Positions 30,578 through 40,063 of a stretch of DNA of 64,000 bases are shown here, in pieces. Source of the stretch: Chromatiales bacterium (GTDB lineage: Bacteria > Pseudomonadota > Gammaproteobacteria > UBA6429 > Thiohalophilaceae); assembly GCA_027076325.1 (NCBI GenBank), contig JALTJZ010000005.1, forward strand, positions 187,595 to 251,594, given 5' to 3'. The translations under genes and the position numbers were made by a program. How positions within the stretch are numbered: the first letter of the stretch is position 1; each line of letters starts with the position of its first letter. The notes beneath the pieces were generated by a model. It saw only the letters and a program-made list of their open reading frames with translations, did no database searches and was not told where the DNA came from.

Positions 30578-31471
30578 ATGGATGCGATTGAAATACTAAA
30601 TCAAGCACCTGTGCTTGTGGCCATTATCGCTATTACTCTTGGTTTAATTTTTGGCAGTTTTTTAAATGTTGTAATACACAGACTACCTAAAATGCTAATG
30701 CGTGAATGGTCTCAGGATTGCATTGGTTTCCTCTCAGAGCAGGATAAAACATTTACCTATAAGCAGGTAGCGCCAACCAGCGCCTATAATTTAGCTCTAC
30801 CGGCATCCAACTGCCCCAACTGTAACTATAAAATCAGCCTTCTAGAAAATATCCCGGTCCTGAGTTACCTCTACCTGAAAGGCCAGTGCAGCCAATGCGG
30901 AATAAAAATATCGCCACGCTACCCCTTTATTGAATTGCTCACCAGCCTGTTAACCTTAGCGGTTATTTTACACTATGGCTTAAGCTGGCAGGCATTTTTC
31001 GCATTACTGCTCACATGGAATTTAATCGCTCTTAGTGGTATTGATTTTGATCACCAATATCTTCCCGATAATTTGACACTGCCTTTTATCTGGTTAGGCT
31101 TACTACTTAACCTTTTTAATCTGTATACCGACATCAATAGTGCTGTAATAGGAGCCATAGCCGGATACTTAAGCCTATGGACGGTATACCAACTTTTTAA
31201 ACTTATCACAAAAAAAGAAGGGATGGGCTATGGTGACTTTAAACTACTGGCCTTATTTGGTGCCTGGTTTGGCTGGCAATCACTGGGCGTTATTATTATC
31301 CTGTCATCTGTTGCCGGCGCCATTATTGGTATCGGTTTAATACTCTTTAAGAAGCAGTCACTCAGCAAAAAAATTCCTTTTGGCCCTTACCTGGCGATTG
31401 CCGGCTGGATTTTTATGTTGTGGGGCGAAACCATTAACTCAGCCTATTTACACTATGTTGGTTTAAACTGA
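30578..31471 (+). CDS. pilD: Prepilin peptidase / N-methyltransferase PilD
   Basis: This 297-residue polytopic aspartic protease cleaves and N-methylates type IV prepilins and T2SS pseudopilins. The cytoplasmic loop has the zinc tetracysteine pattern (NCPNC ... QCSQCG). The catalytic Asp pair lies in SGIDFDHQYLPD and GYGDFKLLA. Eight hydrophobic segments are visible. It is the only prepilin peptidase gene in the window, so GspG-K and PilA probably all depend on it. Confidence 0.95.
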   Translation: MDAIEILNQAPVLVAIIAITLGLIFGSFLNVVIHRLPKMLMREWSQDCIGFLSEQDKTFTYKQVAPTSAYNLALPASNCPNCNYKISLLENIPVLSYLYLKGQCSQCGIKISPRYPFIELLTSLLTLAVILHYGLSWQAFFALLLTWNLIALSGIDFDHQYLPDNLTLPFIWLGLLLNLFNLYTDINSAVIGAIAGYLSLWTVYQLFKLITKKEGMGYGDFKLLALFGAWFGWQSLGVIIILSSVAGAIIGIGLILFKKQSLSKKIPFGPYLAIAGWIFMLWGETINSAYLHYVGLN

Positions 31472-31489
31472 TTTTAAAATAATATTATA

Positions 31490-32110
31490 ATGCTAAAAAT
31501 AGGCTTAACAGGGGGAATTGGCAGCGGTAAAACAACGGTTAGCAATCTTTTTACAAAACTTGATAACAATAAAAATAAAGTTGCTATTGTCGACACTGAT
31601 ATTATAGCACGTCAGATTGTTGAAGTAGACAAACCCGCTTATAAGGAAATTATCAAAATATTCGGGAAAGGGATATTAAATAAAGATGCCTCCATTAACC
31701 GAAAAATACTACGTAATATTATATTTAATAGTCCAGAGCTAAAACAACAACTCGAAGACATTACCCACCCGAGAATTCAGGCTGAGGTTAATAGAAAAAT
31801 ATCAAAGCTCAAGGCACAATACTGCATTATTGTTATCCCCTTGCTTTTTGAAACAAAATCAGACTATGCAATTGATCGTATCCTTGTTGTTGACTGCGAC
31901 ACCACCACACAAATAAAGCGAACGACCCTACGAGATCAAACCACGGCACAAGATGTAGAGAATATTATTAAAGTACAGCAATCCCGGGAGTACCGGTTAA
32001 AACAGGCTGATGATATTATAAACAATAATAACGATCTTGAGCAGTTAAAACAACAAGTCCAGCAATTACACTCATTTTATCTGAAGTTAGCCAAAGAATA
32101 TAAACCGTAA
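31490..32110 (+). CDS. coaE: Dephospho-CoA kinase
   Basis: This 206-residue enzyme makes the last step of coenzyme A synthesis, phosphorylating dephospho-CoA. The P-loop GLTGGIGSGKTT is at residues 5-16, followed by DTDIIARQIVE and HPRIQAE (CoA-binding region) and the lid R-x-Q (QQSREYRLKQADDII). The pilD-coaE-zapD-yacG order is common in gammaproteobacteria. No clear Shine-Dalgarno precedes the ATG. Confidence 0.94.
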   Translation: MLKIGLTGGIGSGKTTVSNLFTKLDNNKNKVAIVDTDIIARQIVEVDKPAYKEIIKIFGKGILNKDASINRKILRNIIFNSPELKQQLEDITHPRIQAEVNRKISKLKAQYCIIVIPLLFETKSDYAIDRILVVDCDTTTQIKRTTLRDQTTAQDVENIIKVQQSREYRLKQADDIINNNNDLEQLKQQVQQLHSFYLKLAKEYKP

Positions 32111-32160
32111 ATTTATTCAAATTAGGTTAATACTGCATATTTTTTCCTGATGTTTTTTTA

Positions 32161-32166
32161 TATAAT
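32161..32166 (+). promoter_or_regulatory. Perfect -10 box (TATAAT) just upstream of zapD
   Basis: A consensus TATAAT lies 9 bases before the zapD ATG, after a T-rich stretch that contains no good -35. A transcript from it would begin about at or within a few bases of the start codon, so it is either a leaderless-mRNA promoter or a chance match. Confidence 0.3.
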
Positions 32167-32175
32167 TGCCTCACT

Positions 32176-32943
32176 ATGGATGAAACCGTTACTTATGAAC
32201 TACCGCTAAATGAACGCATACGCACTTTTATGCGACTCGAACATTTATTCAGTCAGGCTTCCTATACACTCAGAGGCTATTCTACCTGGGATAGCCGTGC
32301 GACACTTTCATCTCTGGTTGATATTCTGGAGTTACTTGCACGAAGTGACTTTAAAAATGAACTATTGAAAGAACTGGAATTTTTACACAATGCTCTGGCC
32401 GGGTTACGTGATACCCCTGGGGTTGATTTAGCGCAACTAACAACCGTACTTGAACAGCTGACGGACTCAATATCCAGCTTACACCATACCAATGGGCAAT
32501 TAGGTTACGAGTTACGCAATAACGAACTTATCGCTACCCTGTTGCAGCGCAGTAGCGTTATCGGTGGCAGTTGCAGATTTGATATGCCAGCCTACCATTT
32601 CTGGTTGCAACAAGCAGCCGAATCACGTATACAAAAAATAGAAAACTGGTATGAACAACTCAAGATTGTAAACAGGCCTGTTGTACTTATTCTTGGCATC
32701 CTGAGAGAAAGTGCAAGCCCAGTACAATTACAGGCAGAAAGCGGGTTCTATCAGCAATCACTTGATACCAGAACTGAAACAAAACTAATTCGGGTCTCCA
32801 TTAACAATAAACTCCCTTACTTTGCAGAATTAAGCGGAGGGAAACATCGCTTTACAATACGTTTTCTCGAACCACGTGAGGCTGGCAGACCGATGCAAAC
32901 AAACGATAATGTTAATTTTGAACTTAACTGCTGTAGTTTGTAA
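32176..32943 (+). CDS. zapD: Cell division protein ZapD
   Basis: This 255-residue cytoplasmic protein crosslinks FtsZ protofilaments (DUF1342). The N-terminus YELPLNERIRTFMRLEHLF and the middle part with LQRSSVIGGSCRFDMPAYHFWL are family hallmarks. The start agrees with E. coli ZapD. No Shine-Dalgarno is visible, but a perfect TATAAT precedes the ATG by 9 bases. It lies 3 bases before yacG, with which it is classically paired. Confidence 0.93.
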   Translation: MDETVTYELPLNERIRTFMRLEHLFSQASYTLRGYSTWDSRATLSSLVDILELLARSDFKNELLKELEFLHNALAGLRDTPGVDLAQLTTVLEQLTDSISSLHHTNGQLGYELRNNELIATLLQRSSVIGGSCRFDMPAYHFWLQQAAESRIQKIENWYEQLKIVNRPVVLILGILRESASPVQLQAESGFYQQSLDTRTETKLIRVSINNKLPYFAELSGGKHRFTIRFLEPREAGRPMQTNDNVNFELNCCSL

Positions 32944-32946
32944 GAA

Positions 32947-33138
32947 ATGAATAAAATAATTAAATGCCCAACCTGCGCAAAAGAACTTAGCTGGTCTAAA
33001 GAAGAAAAGTGGCGACCCTTTTGCTGTGAACGTTGTAAACTGATTGACTTCGGAGAATGGGCCAGCGAAAACCATAGAATTAAGGGTAAACCTGCTTTCA
33101 CCGCAGAAGAACGGCACTCAACTGACGATGAGGCCTGA
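32947..33138 (+). CDS. yacG: DNA gyrase inhibitor YacG (zinc-binding)
   Basis: This 63-residue protein binds one zinc through C-P-T-C near the N-terminus and the later pair CCERC (Cys8, Cys11, then the C-x3-C pattern of the family), followed by KLIDFGEWASENHRI. E. coli YacG binds GyrB and inhibits gyrase. It is coupled to zapD (3-base gap). Its stop lies 8 bases from the stop of the convergent gene at 33147, leaving no room for a terminator hairpin. Confidence 0.92.
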   Translation: MNKIIKCPTCAKELSWSKEEKWRPFCCERCKLIDFGEWASENHRIKGKPAFTAEERHSTDDEA

Positions 33139-33146
33139 ATTGTTCT

Positions 33147-33629
33147 TTATCTAATCGTTAATGGGGTAACCACTTTATATATTTTACTCCCTGATTTTAC
33201 AGTAAAATTCATTAGCCAGTCTGTTCGCCTGCTAGTACAAACGGGTAGCAAAACAGACGTTTGCCAATCTCCAGGTATGCCTGTTTTGCTGTTTTTTACT
33301 AACCGAAAATAATTCGCCCCCATTTGCATCGATTGCATTGAAAAATCAACCACCACTTCTTCTACTTCAGAATTATAACCACTTAGTCTGGCTAATAATT
33401 TAAATGTTTTCATCGTCTGTACATTACCTGAAAATCTTATTTCAACCTTCTTATCCCCTGCACTAAACAGACATCTGGCATCAGGTAAATAACACTTATT
33501 AACTGAAGTTAACGGGATAATGATATCCGATTTCTTTATATTATCTGCAAGTGGCCAATAAAGTTTAACCAATAAAATGGTAGTAACAGCCAATAAGACA
33601 ATAACAATAAGTTGTACAGAAAGTTTCAT
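33147..33629 (-). CDS. Unrecognised membrane-anchored periplasmic protein
   Basis: I do not recognise this 160-residue protein. One N-terminal transmembrane helix (residues 6-27) is followed by a beta-rich domain with two paired-cysteine regions (CYLPDARC near 46-53 and VC near 130) and the run VVVDFSMQSMQMGANYFRLV. The Met-rich strand and following WQ loosely resemble FixH/YtkA-like periplasmic domains, but this is only an impression. It overlaps the Nudix-ThiE gene by 4 bases, so the two are probably co-translated. Confidence 0.7.
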   Translation of the reverse strand: MKLSVQLIVIVLLAVTTILLVKLYWPLADNIKKSDIIIPLTSVNKCYLPDARCLFSAGDKKVEIRFSGNVQTMKTFKLLARLSGYNSEVEEVVVDFSMQSMQMGANYFRLVKNSKTGIPGDWQTSVLLPVCTSRRTDWLMNFTVKSGSKIYKVVTPLTIR

Positions 33630-34573
33630 CTTATACTGCCCCAGAATTCACTGATTGCTGCAATACCAAAAGCACCATACTGTCTGGATTTCATTAACAT
33701 ATCCTGTTTTATCCCACCTAATGCAAAAACAGGAATACTTGAATGACTTACTATCTGTTCAAGTCCACTCCAACTGATGGGCGTAGCATCAGGATGGCTT
33801 TTTGTTTTTAATACAGGGGACACAACAACAAAGTCAACTTCGAGCTTTATTGCCTGCTCTAATTCAGAAAGATTATGCACAGATGCTGCAAGAATTTTAT
33901 CTGTCTGAATGGGTCGAGATGAGTAGTGAAATAAACGACGGCTATTTAAATGGATACCATCAATATTACATCGTTCAATAAAGGCCGCATCTGTATTAAC
34001 AACCAGTTTTGCATTCACTTTTTCACATAAAGAGCGGGAGTAATTAACTAAATCCAGCAGCATATCTGAATCGGCTGTTGGGGATCGAAGCTGGATAAGC
34101 TTAATGCCTTTACTCAAGCAATGTTTGAGATGTTGAATATAATCTGCTTTGCCGTCAAATTTTCCGGTTATTGCATAACATTCAGGCAGTGTGATACAGC
34201 GTAAAATGGCTTTATTTGCATGGGGAAAGGAATATTCAGGGAGTTCATCAGGCGATACCCAGTGAACGGCCTGTCCAGATGAGCTGTGTAAGTCACCGCT
34301 AAAATCGTCAACCTGCCATACATCTAAGCAGACATGCTTATCCGGATAGGGGTAAGAAATACGTAGCAAAGGTTGAGCATGGTTGACTATAAGATGAAGC
34401 TCTTCATAAAGCTCTCGACACAGTGCATCATAAACCGTTTCATTAGCTTCAATTTTCCCGCCTGGAAATTCCCATAAACCACCCTGATGTAAATGTACAT
34501 GACGTTTTGAAATTAGATATTGATTATTTTTATTCTTTATCAACCCAACGGCAACATGGACTTTTTGTTTCAC
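33626..34573 (-). CDS. mutT: Nudix hydrolase (MutT) fused to a ThiE-like domain
   Basis: This 315-residue protein has an N-terminal MutT domain (1-about 130) with the Nudix box GGKIEANETVYDALCRELYEE, expected to hydrolyse 8-oxo-dGTP. The C-terminal half (about 145-315) resembles thiamine-phosphate synthase ThiE, with IQLRSP, GIHLNSR, ASVHNLSELEQA and PVFALGGI. The same fusion is known in many gammaproteobacteria (PA4400-like); the ThiE half probably does not make thiamine phosphate. It lies 22 bases after argJ and the neighbourhood argJ-secA matches. Confidence 0.9.
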   Translation of the reverse strand: MKQKVHVAVGLIKNKNNQYLISKRHVHLHQGGLWEFPGGKIEANETVYDALCRELYEELHLIVNHAQPLLRISYPYPDKHVCLDVWQVDDFSGDLHSSSGQAVHWVSPDELPEYSFPHANKAILRCITLPECYAITGKFDGKADYIQHLKHCLSKGIKLIQLRSPTADSDMLLDLVNYSRSLCEKVNAKLVVNTDAAFIERCNIDGIHLNSRRLFHYSSRPIQTDKILAASVHNLSELEQAIKLEVDFVVVSPVLKTKSHPDATPISWSGLEQIVSHSSIPVFALGGIKQDMLMKSRQYGAFGIAAISEFWGSIR

Positions 34574-34595
34574 TTTAGTAAAAAAACATCAAATA

Positions 34596-35801
34596 TTATG
34601 AACGGTATTCAGCATTAATCTTGACATAGTCATAAGAAAAATCGCATGTCCAGATTTGCGAGCTTGCCTGACCGCGATTAAGCTGAATATCAATCGTTAT
34701 TTCAGATTCATTCATTACCTTTTGCCCAAGCGCTTCAGTATACGATGCTGAACGCCCACCATTTTCAACAATGCAAACATCACCAAGAAAAATCTTCAGT
34801 TTGTTGATATCCAGATCTTTAACACCTGCACGTCCAACAGCGGCTAAAATACGTCCCCAGTTCGGGTCATTTGCAAAAAAAGCGGTTTTAACCAAAGGAG
34901 AATGTGCAATTGTATAAGCAACCCGGTCAGATTCTTTTGCATTTTGTGCTTCGGTCACATTAATAGTAATTAATTTAGTGGCACCTTCACCATCTCTAAC
35001 CAGTGCTTTGGCTAATGTTTCAAATACTTTATCAAGTGCTTGCTGGAACTCAATTAAATTTAATTCCGATATTGCAACTTTGCTCTGCCCTGTTGCAACC
35101 AGCACACAGGCATCGTTTGTTGATGTATCACCATCAACGGTAATTCGGTTAAATGACTGACCAACAGATTTTTCCAGGCAAGTATCCAGTAATGCCTGTT
35201 CAACTTTTGCATCCGTTGTAATATAAGCCAGCATGGTTGCCATATCTGGCCGTATCATACCTACACCTTTTGCAATGCCAGTAATTGTTACAACCTGATT
35301 TCCGATACTTACCTGACATGAGACACCTTTAGGCACCGTATCGGTTGTCATAATTGCATTGGCTGCTGCCATCCAGTGGTGTGGATTTAAGTCAATTTTC
35401 AGGTCTGGGATAACTTTTTTAATTTTATCAACCGGTAAATTTTCGCCAATAACACCGGTTGAGAAAGGCAGAACCTGATTGGCATCACAACCCATAACCG
35501 ATGCAATGGATTCACAACAAGCCATTGCAGCATCAATGCCTCCCTGCCCGGTACCCGCATTCGCATTACCCGCGTTAATTAATAAATAGCGTGGCGCTGT
35601 TTTTTTTAAATGCTGTTTAGCAACCAGTACGGGGGCTGCACAAAAAGCGTTTTGCGTAAACACAGCCGAGGTGGTTGAATTAGGTGCCAGTTCAATTAAG
35701 GCCAAATCTGTACGATCTGAATAACAAATATTTGCAGCTGCCGTTGCTATATTAATACCTGCAACCGGCAACAAGTGATTAATATCTTCAAGTATATTCA
35801 T
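34596..35801 (-). CDS. argJ: Bifunctional ornithine acetyltransferase / N-acetylglutamate synthase
   Basis: This 401-residue arginine-biosynthesis enzyme recycles the acetyl group from N-acetylornithine to glutamate. The precursor is predicted to self-cleave between Ala188 and Thr189 in RPDMATMLAYIT, making Thr189 the nucleophile. DGDTSTNDACVLVATGQ, NDPNWGRILAAVGRAG and the C-terminal CDFSYDYVKINAEYRS are canonical. It lies 13 bases after secA, as in Pseudomonas (secA-argJ-mutT). Confidence 0.95.
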   Translation of the reverse strand: MNILEDINHLLPVAGINIATAAANICYSDRTDLALIELAPNSTTSAVFTQNAFCAAPVLVAKQHLKKTAPRYLLINAGNANAGTGQGGIDAAMACCESIASVMGCDANQVLPFSTGVIGENLPVDKIKKVIPDLKIDLNPHHWMAAANAIMTTDTVPKGVSCQVSIGNQVVTITGIAKGVGMIRPDMATMLAYITTDAKVEQALLDTCLEKSVGQSFNRITVDGDTSTNDACVLVATGQSKVAISELNLIEFQQALDKVFETLAKALVRDGEGATKLITINVTEAQNAKESDRVAYTIAHSPLVKTAFFANDPNWGRILAAVGRAGVKDLDINKLKIFLGDVCIVENGGRSASYTEALGQKVMNESEITIDIQLNRGQASSQIWTCDFSYDYVKINAEYRS

Positions 35802-35814
35802 AAACAGCTTTTAC

Positions 35815-38514
35815 CTAGTTTAAACGACCATGGCATTGCTTATATTTTTTACCTGAACCACAGGGGCAAGGTTCATTGCGACCAATTTTACGCCCGTCTC
35901 GAACAAAGGGTGTGTGTTCTTCATCTGCAACCGCGTTCCCACCCATTGCTGATGCTTCATCATGTTGATATTCCATATCACTATCAGCCGCACGCCTGCG
36001 TTGTTCTTCGAGTGCAGCAACTTCCTCATCACTTCGTACCTGTACCCGGCTTAAAATAGTCACAACTTCCCGCTTCATTCGGTCGAGTAATTCAATAAAA
36101 AGCTGGAAAGCTTCACGTTTATATTCCTGCTTTGGGTTTTTCTGTGCATAACTGCGTAGATGGATACCTTGTCTAAGTTGATCCATTGTTGCTATATGTT
36201 CCCGCCATTGTTGATCCAGAACCTGCAACATCACGGCTTTTTCAATATGGCGCATCACTTCAGAACCCGACTCTTCTTCCTTTTGCTCATAAGCCTGTTC
36301 TACTTCCTGTAATAGCTTTTCGCGCAAGCTTTCTTCATACAGATTATCGTCTGATTGCAACCAGGCTTTAATATCAAGCTTAAGACCAAACTCATCGTCC
36401 ATTGCACTTTCCAGACCTGAAATATTCCATTGTTCTTCCAGACTTTGCGGTGGGATATAAGTATTAATAACTGAATTAACAACCTCATAGCGCATATCTT
36501 TTATTTCTTCAGATATATCTTCAGCTTCCATTAACTCATTGCGCTTGCGATAAATTTCCTTACGTTGGTCATTAGCAACATCGTCATATTCCAGCAGGTT
36601 CTTTCGCGCATCAAAGTTATGTCCTTCCACTTTACGTTGTGCATTCTCAATCGCTTTACTCACCCAGGGATGTTCAATTGCTTCATTTTCCTGCATACCA
36701 AGCCGTTGCATGATTGATGTCATTTTATCAGACGCAAAAATACGCATTAGATTATCTTCTAATGACAGATAAAATCGTGTGGTACCCGGATCACCCTGTC
36801 GCCCGGCACGCCCACGTAATTGATTATCAATACGCCGTGACTCATGACGTTCTGTACCAATAATACGCAAGCCGCCTGTATCCAGTACTTGCTGGTGACG
36901 CTTTTCCCATTCCTGTTTTAATTTTTCTATTTTAATATCATCCGGGTTTTTTAATTTTGCAATCTCCATATCCAGATTGCCTCCAAGCACAATATCTGTG
37001 CCTCGCCCGGCCATGTTTGTTGCAATTGTAACTGCACCTGGCAAACCTGCTTCAGCAACAATATCCGCTTCACGTGCGTGTTGTTTTGCATTTAGAACAG
37101 CGTGTTTAACTTTTTCTTTCTTTAGAACACCATGCAAAAATTCAGACACTTCAATCGAAGCGGTGCCCACTAATACTGGCTGCCCTCTTTTCTGACAGTC
37201 CTTAATATCATTAACAATGGCGGTAAATTTTTCTGCCTGTGTCATAAATATCTGGTCACCCTGATCAATACGTATCATCTCACGATGAGTTGGAACCACC
37301 ACTACTTCCAAACCATAAATCTGTTGAAACTCGTATGCTTCGGTATCTGCCGTTCCGGTCATCCCTGATAAAGTGTCATATAGGCGGAAATAATTCTGGA
37401 AAGTAATCGAGGCAACCGTCTGGTTTTCCTGCTGAATATGCACGCCTTCTTTTGCTTCGATTGCCTGATGTAAACCATCTGACCAGCGACGACCCTGCAT
37501 GGTTCGCCCGGTAAATTCATCAACAATGACAATTTCATTATTCGAGACAATATAATCCACATCTTTCTGAAATAAAACATGCGCACGTAAAGCGGAGTTC
37601 ACATGGTGCACCAGGCCAATATTGGCCGGGTGGTATAAACTTTCGCCTTCTCCCAGCAACCCGGCTTCGGTCAGCATCTCTTCGACATGCTGGTGTCCTT
37701 CTTCTGTTAAATGAATTTGTTTGTTCTTTTCTTCAACGGTATAGTCACCCGGGCCATCCTCTTCTTCCTGCTTAACCAGCTTGGGAACAAGTTGGTTGAT
37801 TTTAAAATAAAGTTCAGAGCTGTCTTCCGCTGGCCCTGAAATAATCAGGGGAGTACGCGCTTCATCAATTAAAATGGAGTCTACTTCATCGACAACAGCA
37901 AAATTATGCCCACGCTGAAATTTATCGGCTATTTCGAAAGCCATGTTGTCGCGTAGATAATCAAAACCATATTCATTATTGGTGCCATACGTTATATCAG
38001 CAGCATAGGCAGCACGTTTCTCATCTGGATCCTGTTCGGCAACAACAACACCCACCGATAAACCCAGAAAATTATAGAGCTTACCCATCCACTCTGCATC
38101 ACGCTTGGCCAGATAATCATTGACGGTAACAACGTGCACACCTTTACCTGCAATTGCATTTAAGTAAACAGGTAATGTTGCCATTAAGGTTTTACCTTCA
38201 CCGGTACGCATCTCAGATATTTTGCCTTGATGCAAGACCATGCCACCAATCAGTTGTACATCAAAATGGCGCATACCCAATACTCGCTGACTGGCTTCAC
38301 GTGCAGTGGCAAACACTTCGGGTAAGATGTCTTCTAACGTTTCATTATTTTCCAGACGCTGCCGAAATTTTATAGTTTGTTGTTTTAAATCTTCATCCGA
38401 TAATGCCTGAATTTCGGGTTCCAATGCATTTATTTTGTCCACCGTTTTCCGTAACTGTTTTATGTAACGTTCATTTCGACTACCGAATACTTTTTTTACG
38501 ACTTTGCCAAACAT
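35815..38514 (-). CDS. secA: Preprotein translocase ATPase SecA
   Basis: This 899-residue motor drives protein export through SecYEG. The nucleotide-binding domain has [34 protein letters not shown] and, in the second half, GTDIVLGGN. The C-terminal zinc-binding tail [14 protein letters not shown], which contacts SecB and lipids, is intact. The frame is open 19 codons upstream, but [17 protein letters not shown] at 38514 is the family's start and follows AGGAAATTTTTA. A 28-codon ORF ends 17 bases before it (see 38532). Confidence 0.96.
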   Translation of the reverse strand: MFGKVVKKVFGSRNERYIKQLRKTVDKINALEPEIQALSDEDLKQQTIKFRQRLENNETLEDILPEVFATAREASQRVLGMRHFDVQLIGGMVLHQGKISEMRTGEGKTLMATLPVYLNAIAGKGVHVVTVNDYLAKRDAEWMGKLYNFLGLSVGVVVAEQDPDEKRAAYAADITYGTNNEYGFDYLRDNMAFEIADKFQRGHNFAVVDEVDSILIDEARTPLIISGPAEDSSELYFKINQLVPKLVKQEEEDGPGDYTVEEKNKQIHLTEEGHQHVEEMLTEAGLLGEGESLYHPANIGLVHHVNSALRAHVLFQKDVDYIVSNNEIVIVDEFTGRTMQGRRWSDGLHQAIEAKEGVHIQQENQTVASITFQNYFRLYDTLSGMTGTADTEAYEFQQIYGLEVVVVPTHREMIRIDQGDQIFMTQAEKFTAIVNDIKDCQKRGQPVLVGTASIEVSEFLHGVLKKEKVKHAVLNAKQHAREADIVAEAGLPGAVTIATNMAGRGTDIVLGGNLDMEIAKLKNPDDIKIEKLKQEWEKRHQQVLDTGGLRIIGTERHESRRIDNQLRGRAGRQGDPGTTRFYLSLEDNLMRIFASDKMTSIMQRLGMQENEAIEHPWVSKAIENAQRKVEGHNFDARKNLLEYDDVANDQRKEIYRKRNELMEAEDISEEIKDMRYEVVNSVINTYIPPQSLEEQWNISGLESAMDDEFGLKLDIKAWLQSDDNLYEESLREKLLQEVEQAYEQKEEESGSEVMRHIEKAVMLQVLDQQWREHIATMDQLRQGIHLRSYAQKNPKQEYKREAFQLFIELLDRMKREVVTILSRVQVRSDEEVAALEEQRRRAADSDMEYQHDEASAMGGNAVADEEHTPFVRDGRKIGRNEPCPCGSGKKYKQCHGRLN

Positions 38515-38531
38515 TAAAAATTTCCTATTTA

Positions 38532-38618
38532 TTAGGGATTCATTGTTTCCTGAATTATTTGATTTAAACAAACAGCATACGCTTTATTGAACCCAAAACC
38601 GCAACCGGATTGAAGCAT
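38532..38618 (-). CDS. Possible 28-residue leader peptide upstream of secA
   Basis: This short ORF starts with ATG 38618 (preceded by TAGGCAAATA) and ends in Met-Asn-Pro-stop 17 bases before secA. It carries Cys6 and Cys17 and no SecM-type signature. Proline just before a stop slows termination in some regulatory peptides, so it could tune secA translation. Chance occurrence is quite possible. Confidence 0.25.
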   Translation of the reverse strand: MLQSGCGFGFNKAYAVCLNQIIQETMNP

Positions 38619-38685
38619 TATTTGCCTACAAATTCATCAAGCCAGCTAAACTAGCATCTACTGCACATCATCTCAATATAACCAG

Positions 38686-39921
38686 CTATTTTACGCTATC
38701 TGGACTGCTTTTGTCTGATTTGGTTTCTATATTATGGTGTTTAGTCGGATGTTTAGCTTCAGCAGGTGTTTTGATTGTAATAGTGCCCATCGCATCAATT
38801 TCAAGCTCCGTATCAGGGAAATCCTGTTGTGTCAGCTGCTTTATCAAACGTGCAGCTCGATGTTGTTTATCAAGTACTGGGCCCGCTGGCCTGCGCTGCT
38901 GTGCTGAAATAATTTTCCCGGACTTAAACCGGCCTTGCTCATCAATATTTATCGATAATATCGGTGCTAGACCGTTTTTGCCCGTCACCTTAATCCCCAG
39001 TGTGGTACAAAAGTTTCCCAGACTATAAGCAATAATCCTTTGCTTATAAAGCTCAAGTGCACGGGGAACATGCGGGCCATGGCCAAGAATCACATCAGCT
39101 CCGGCATCAACCGCGGTGCGCGCAAACAACACCACATCCCCCCTGTTTTCACCATGAAAATACTCGGTTTCAAAAGGCACACGGGTATAAGCATCGCCCT
39201 CGGCACCAGCATGAAAAGAAACGATGACAATATCATGGGCTTGCGCTAAAGCCGCAATCGTTTTACGCACATAGTCTAAATCCAGAAAGTCATGGGCACC
39301 GCGAAAAGGGGCAAAGGCGATGAGCACCACTTTCAAGCCTTTTAATTCCCACTGGGCAATGTCCCCTTCCAGGCCGGAATGTTTTATGCCGGCCTTATCC
39401 AGAACCTCCATTGTTAGTAAGCGCCCACTGTCACCAAAATCTCTGGCATGGTTATTTGCCAGGCTCATCACATCAAATCCTGCCGCTTTCAAATGCAGTG
39501 CATAGCGTGGCGGCATGCGAAACACATAGCAGCGCCGAACATCCGGACAGGCTTTTTCAGCCTCGCCACCGGTACCAAACGTGCCTTCCAGATTGCCAAA
39601 GGTAATGTCTGCCCGTGATAAAATAGCAGTAACATCGGCGAGTAATGCTTTACCGTCCTGAGGCGGCAACCGATAGTCGGGATAATCGGTTCCTAGCATC
39701 ACATCACCCACTGCCATGATATTCAAAGTTGTATCGGGAAGCGTCGCTCGCAGGGTCGGCTGTTCTGAACGCATCACACTGGCTTTCGATTGGGATAAAG
39801 CAGATTCAGGTGAGACAGGCTTTACGCTAGAGCAAGCCGATACAAAAAGTAGCAGGAACAACACGCCTCCGAGTAAAAGGCCTGCTTGCAGGTTGTTGTG
39901 TTTGAATTTTACTGAAGTCAC
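38686..39921 (-). CDS. CapA-family metallophosphoesterase-like lipoprotein
   Basis: This 411-residue protein has a signal peptide ending in the lipobox FVSAC, predicting membrane anchoring. The PGA_cap domain shows the metal-site motifs GDVMLGTD, GNLEGTFG, SLANNHARDFG, VSFHAGAEGD and GHGPHVPR. CapA/PgsA proteins act in poly-gamma-glutamate synthesis, but many homologues stand alone, as here (no capB/capC). It uses a GTG start and lies between secA and the M23 gene, where related genomes have nothing; it looks somewhat richer in G+C by eye. Confidence 0.88.
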   Translation of the reverse strand: MTSVKFKHNNLQAGLLLGGVLFLLLFVSACSSVKPVSPESALSQSKASVMRSEQPTLRATLPDTTLNIMAVGDVMLGTDYPDYRLPPQDGKALLADVTAILSRADITFGNLEGTFGTGGEAEKACPDVRRCYVFRMPPRYALHLKAAGFDVMSLANNHARDFGDSGRLLTMEVLDKAGIKHSGLEGDIAQWELKGLKVVLIAFAPFRGAHDFLDLDYVRKTIAALAQAHDIVIVSFHAGAEGDAYTRVPFETEYFHGENRGDVVLFARTAVDAGADVILGHGPHVPRALELYKQRIIAYSLGNFCTTLGIKVTGKNGLAPILSINIDEQGRFKSGKIISAQQRRPAGPVLDKQHRAARLIKQLTQQDFPDTELEIDAMGTITIKTPAEAKHPTKHHNIETKSDKSSPDSVK

Positions 39922-40063
39922 AGAGGATCAGTTCGCAGCATTTTGTCAGCCCGGTCGCTGCGTTTTATACCATTGTTTATAATAATTCCAGGCTATTTTA
40001 AGTTTTGCACACATTGCCAGCACAAAACCAGGATACCTCTCACTTAGCCTATATTTAGTGTTG

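Noticed and set aside
39946..40014. 22-codon ORF (starting MCAKLKIAWNYY) upstream of the CapA gene
   Set aside because: No ribosome-binding site and too short to judge; nothing links it to the downstream gene.
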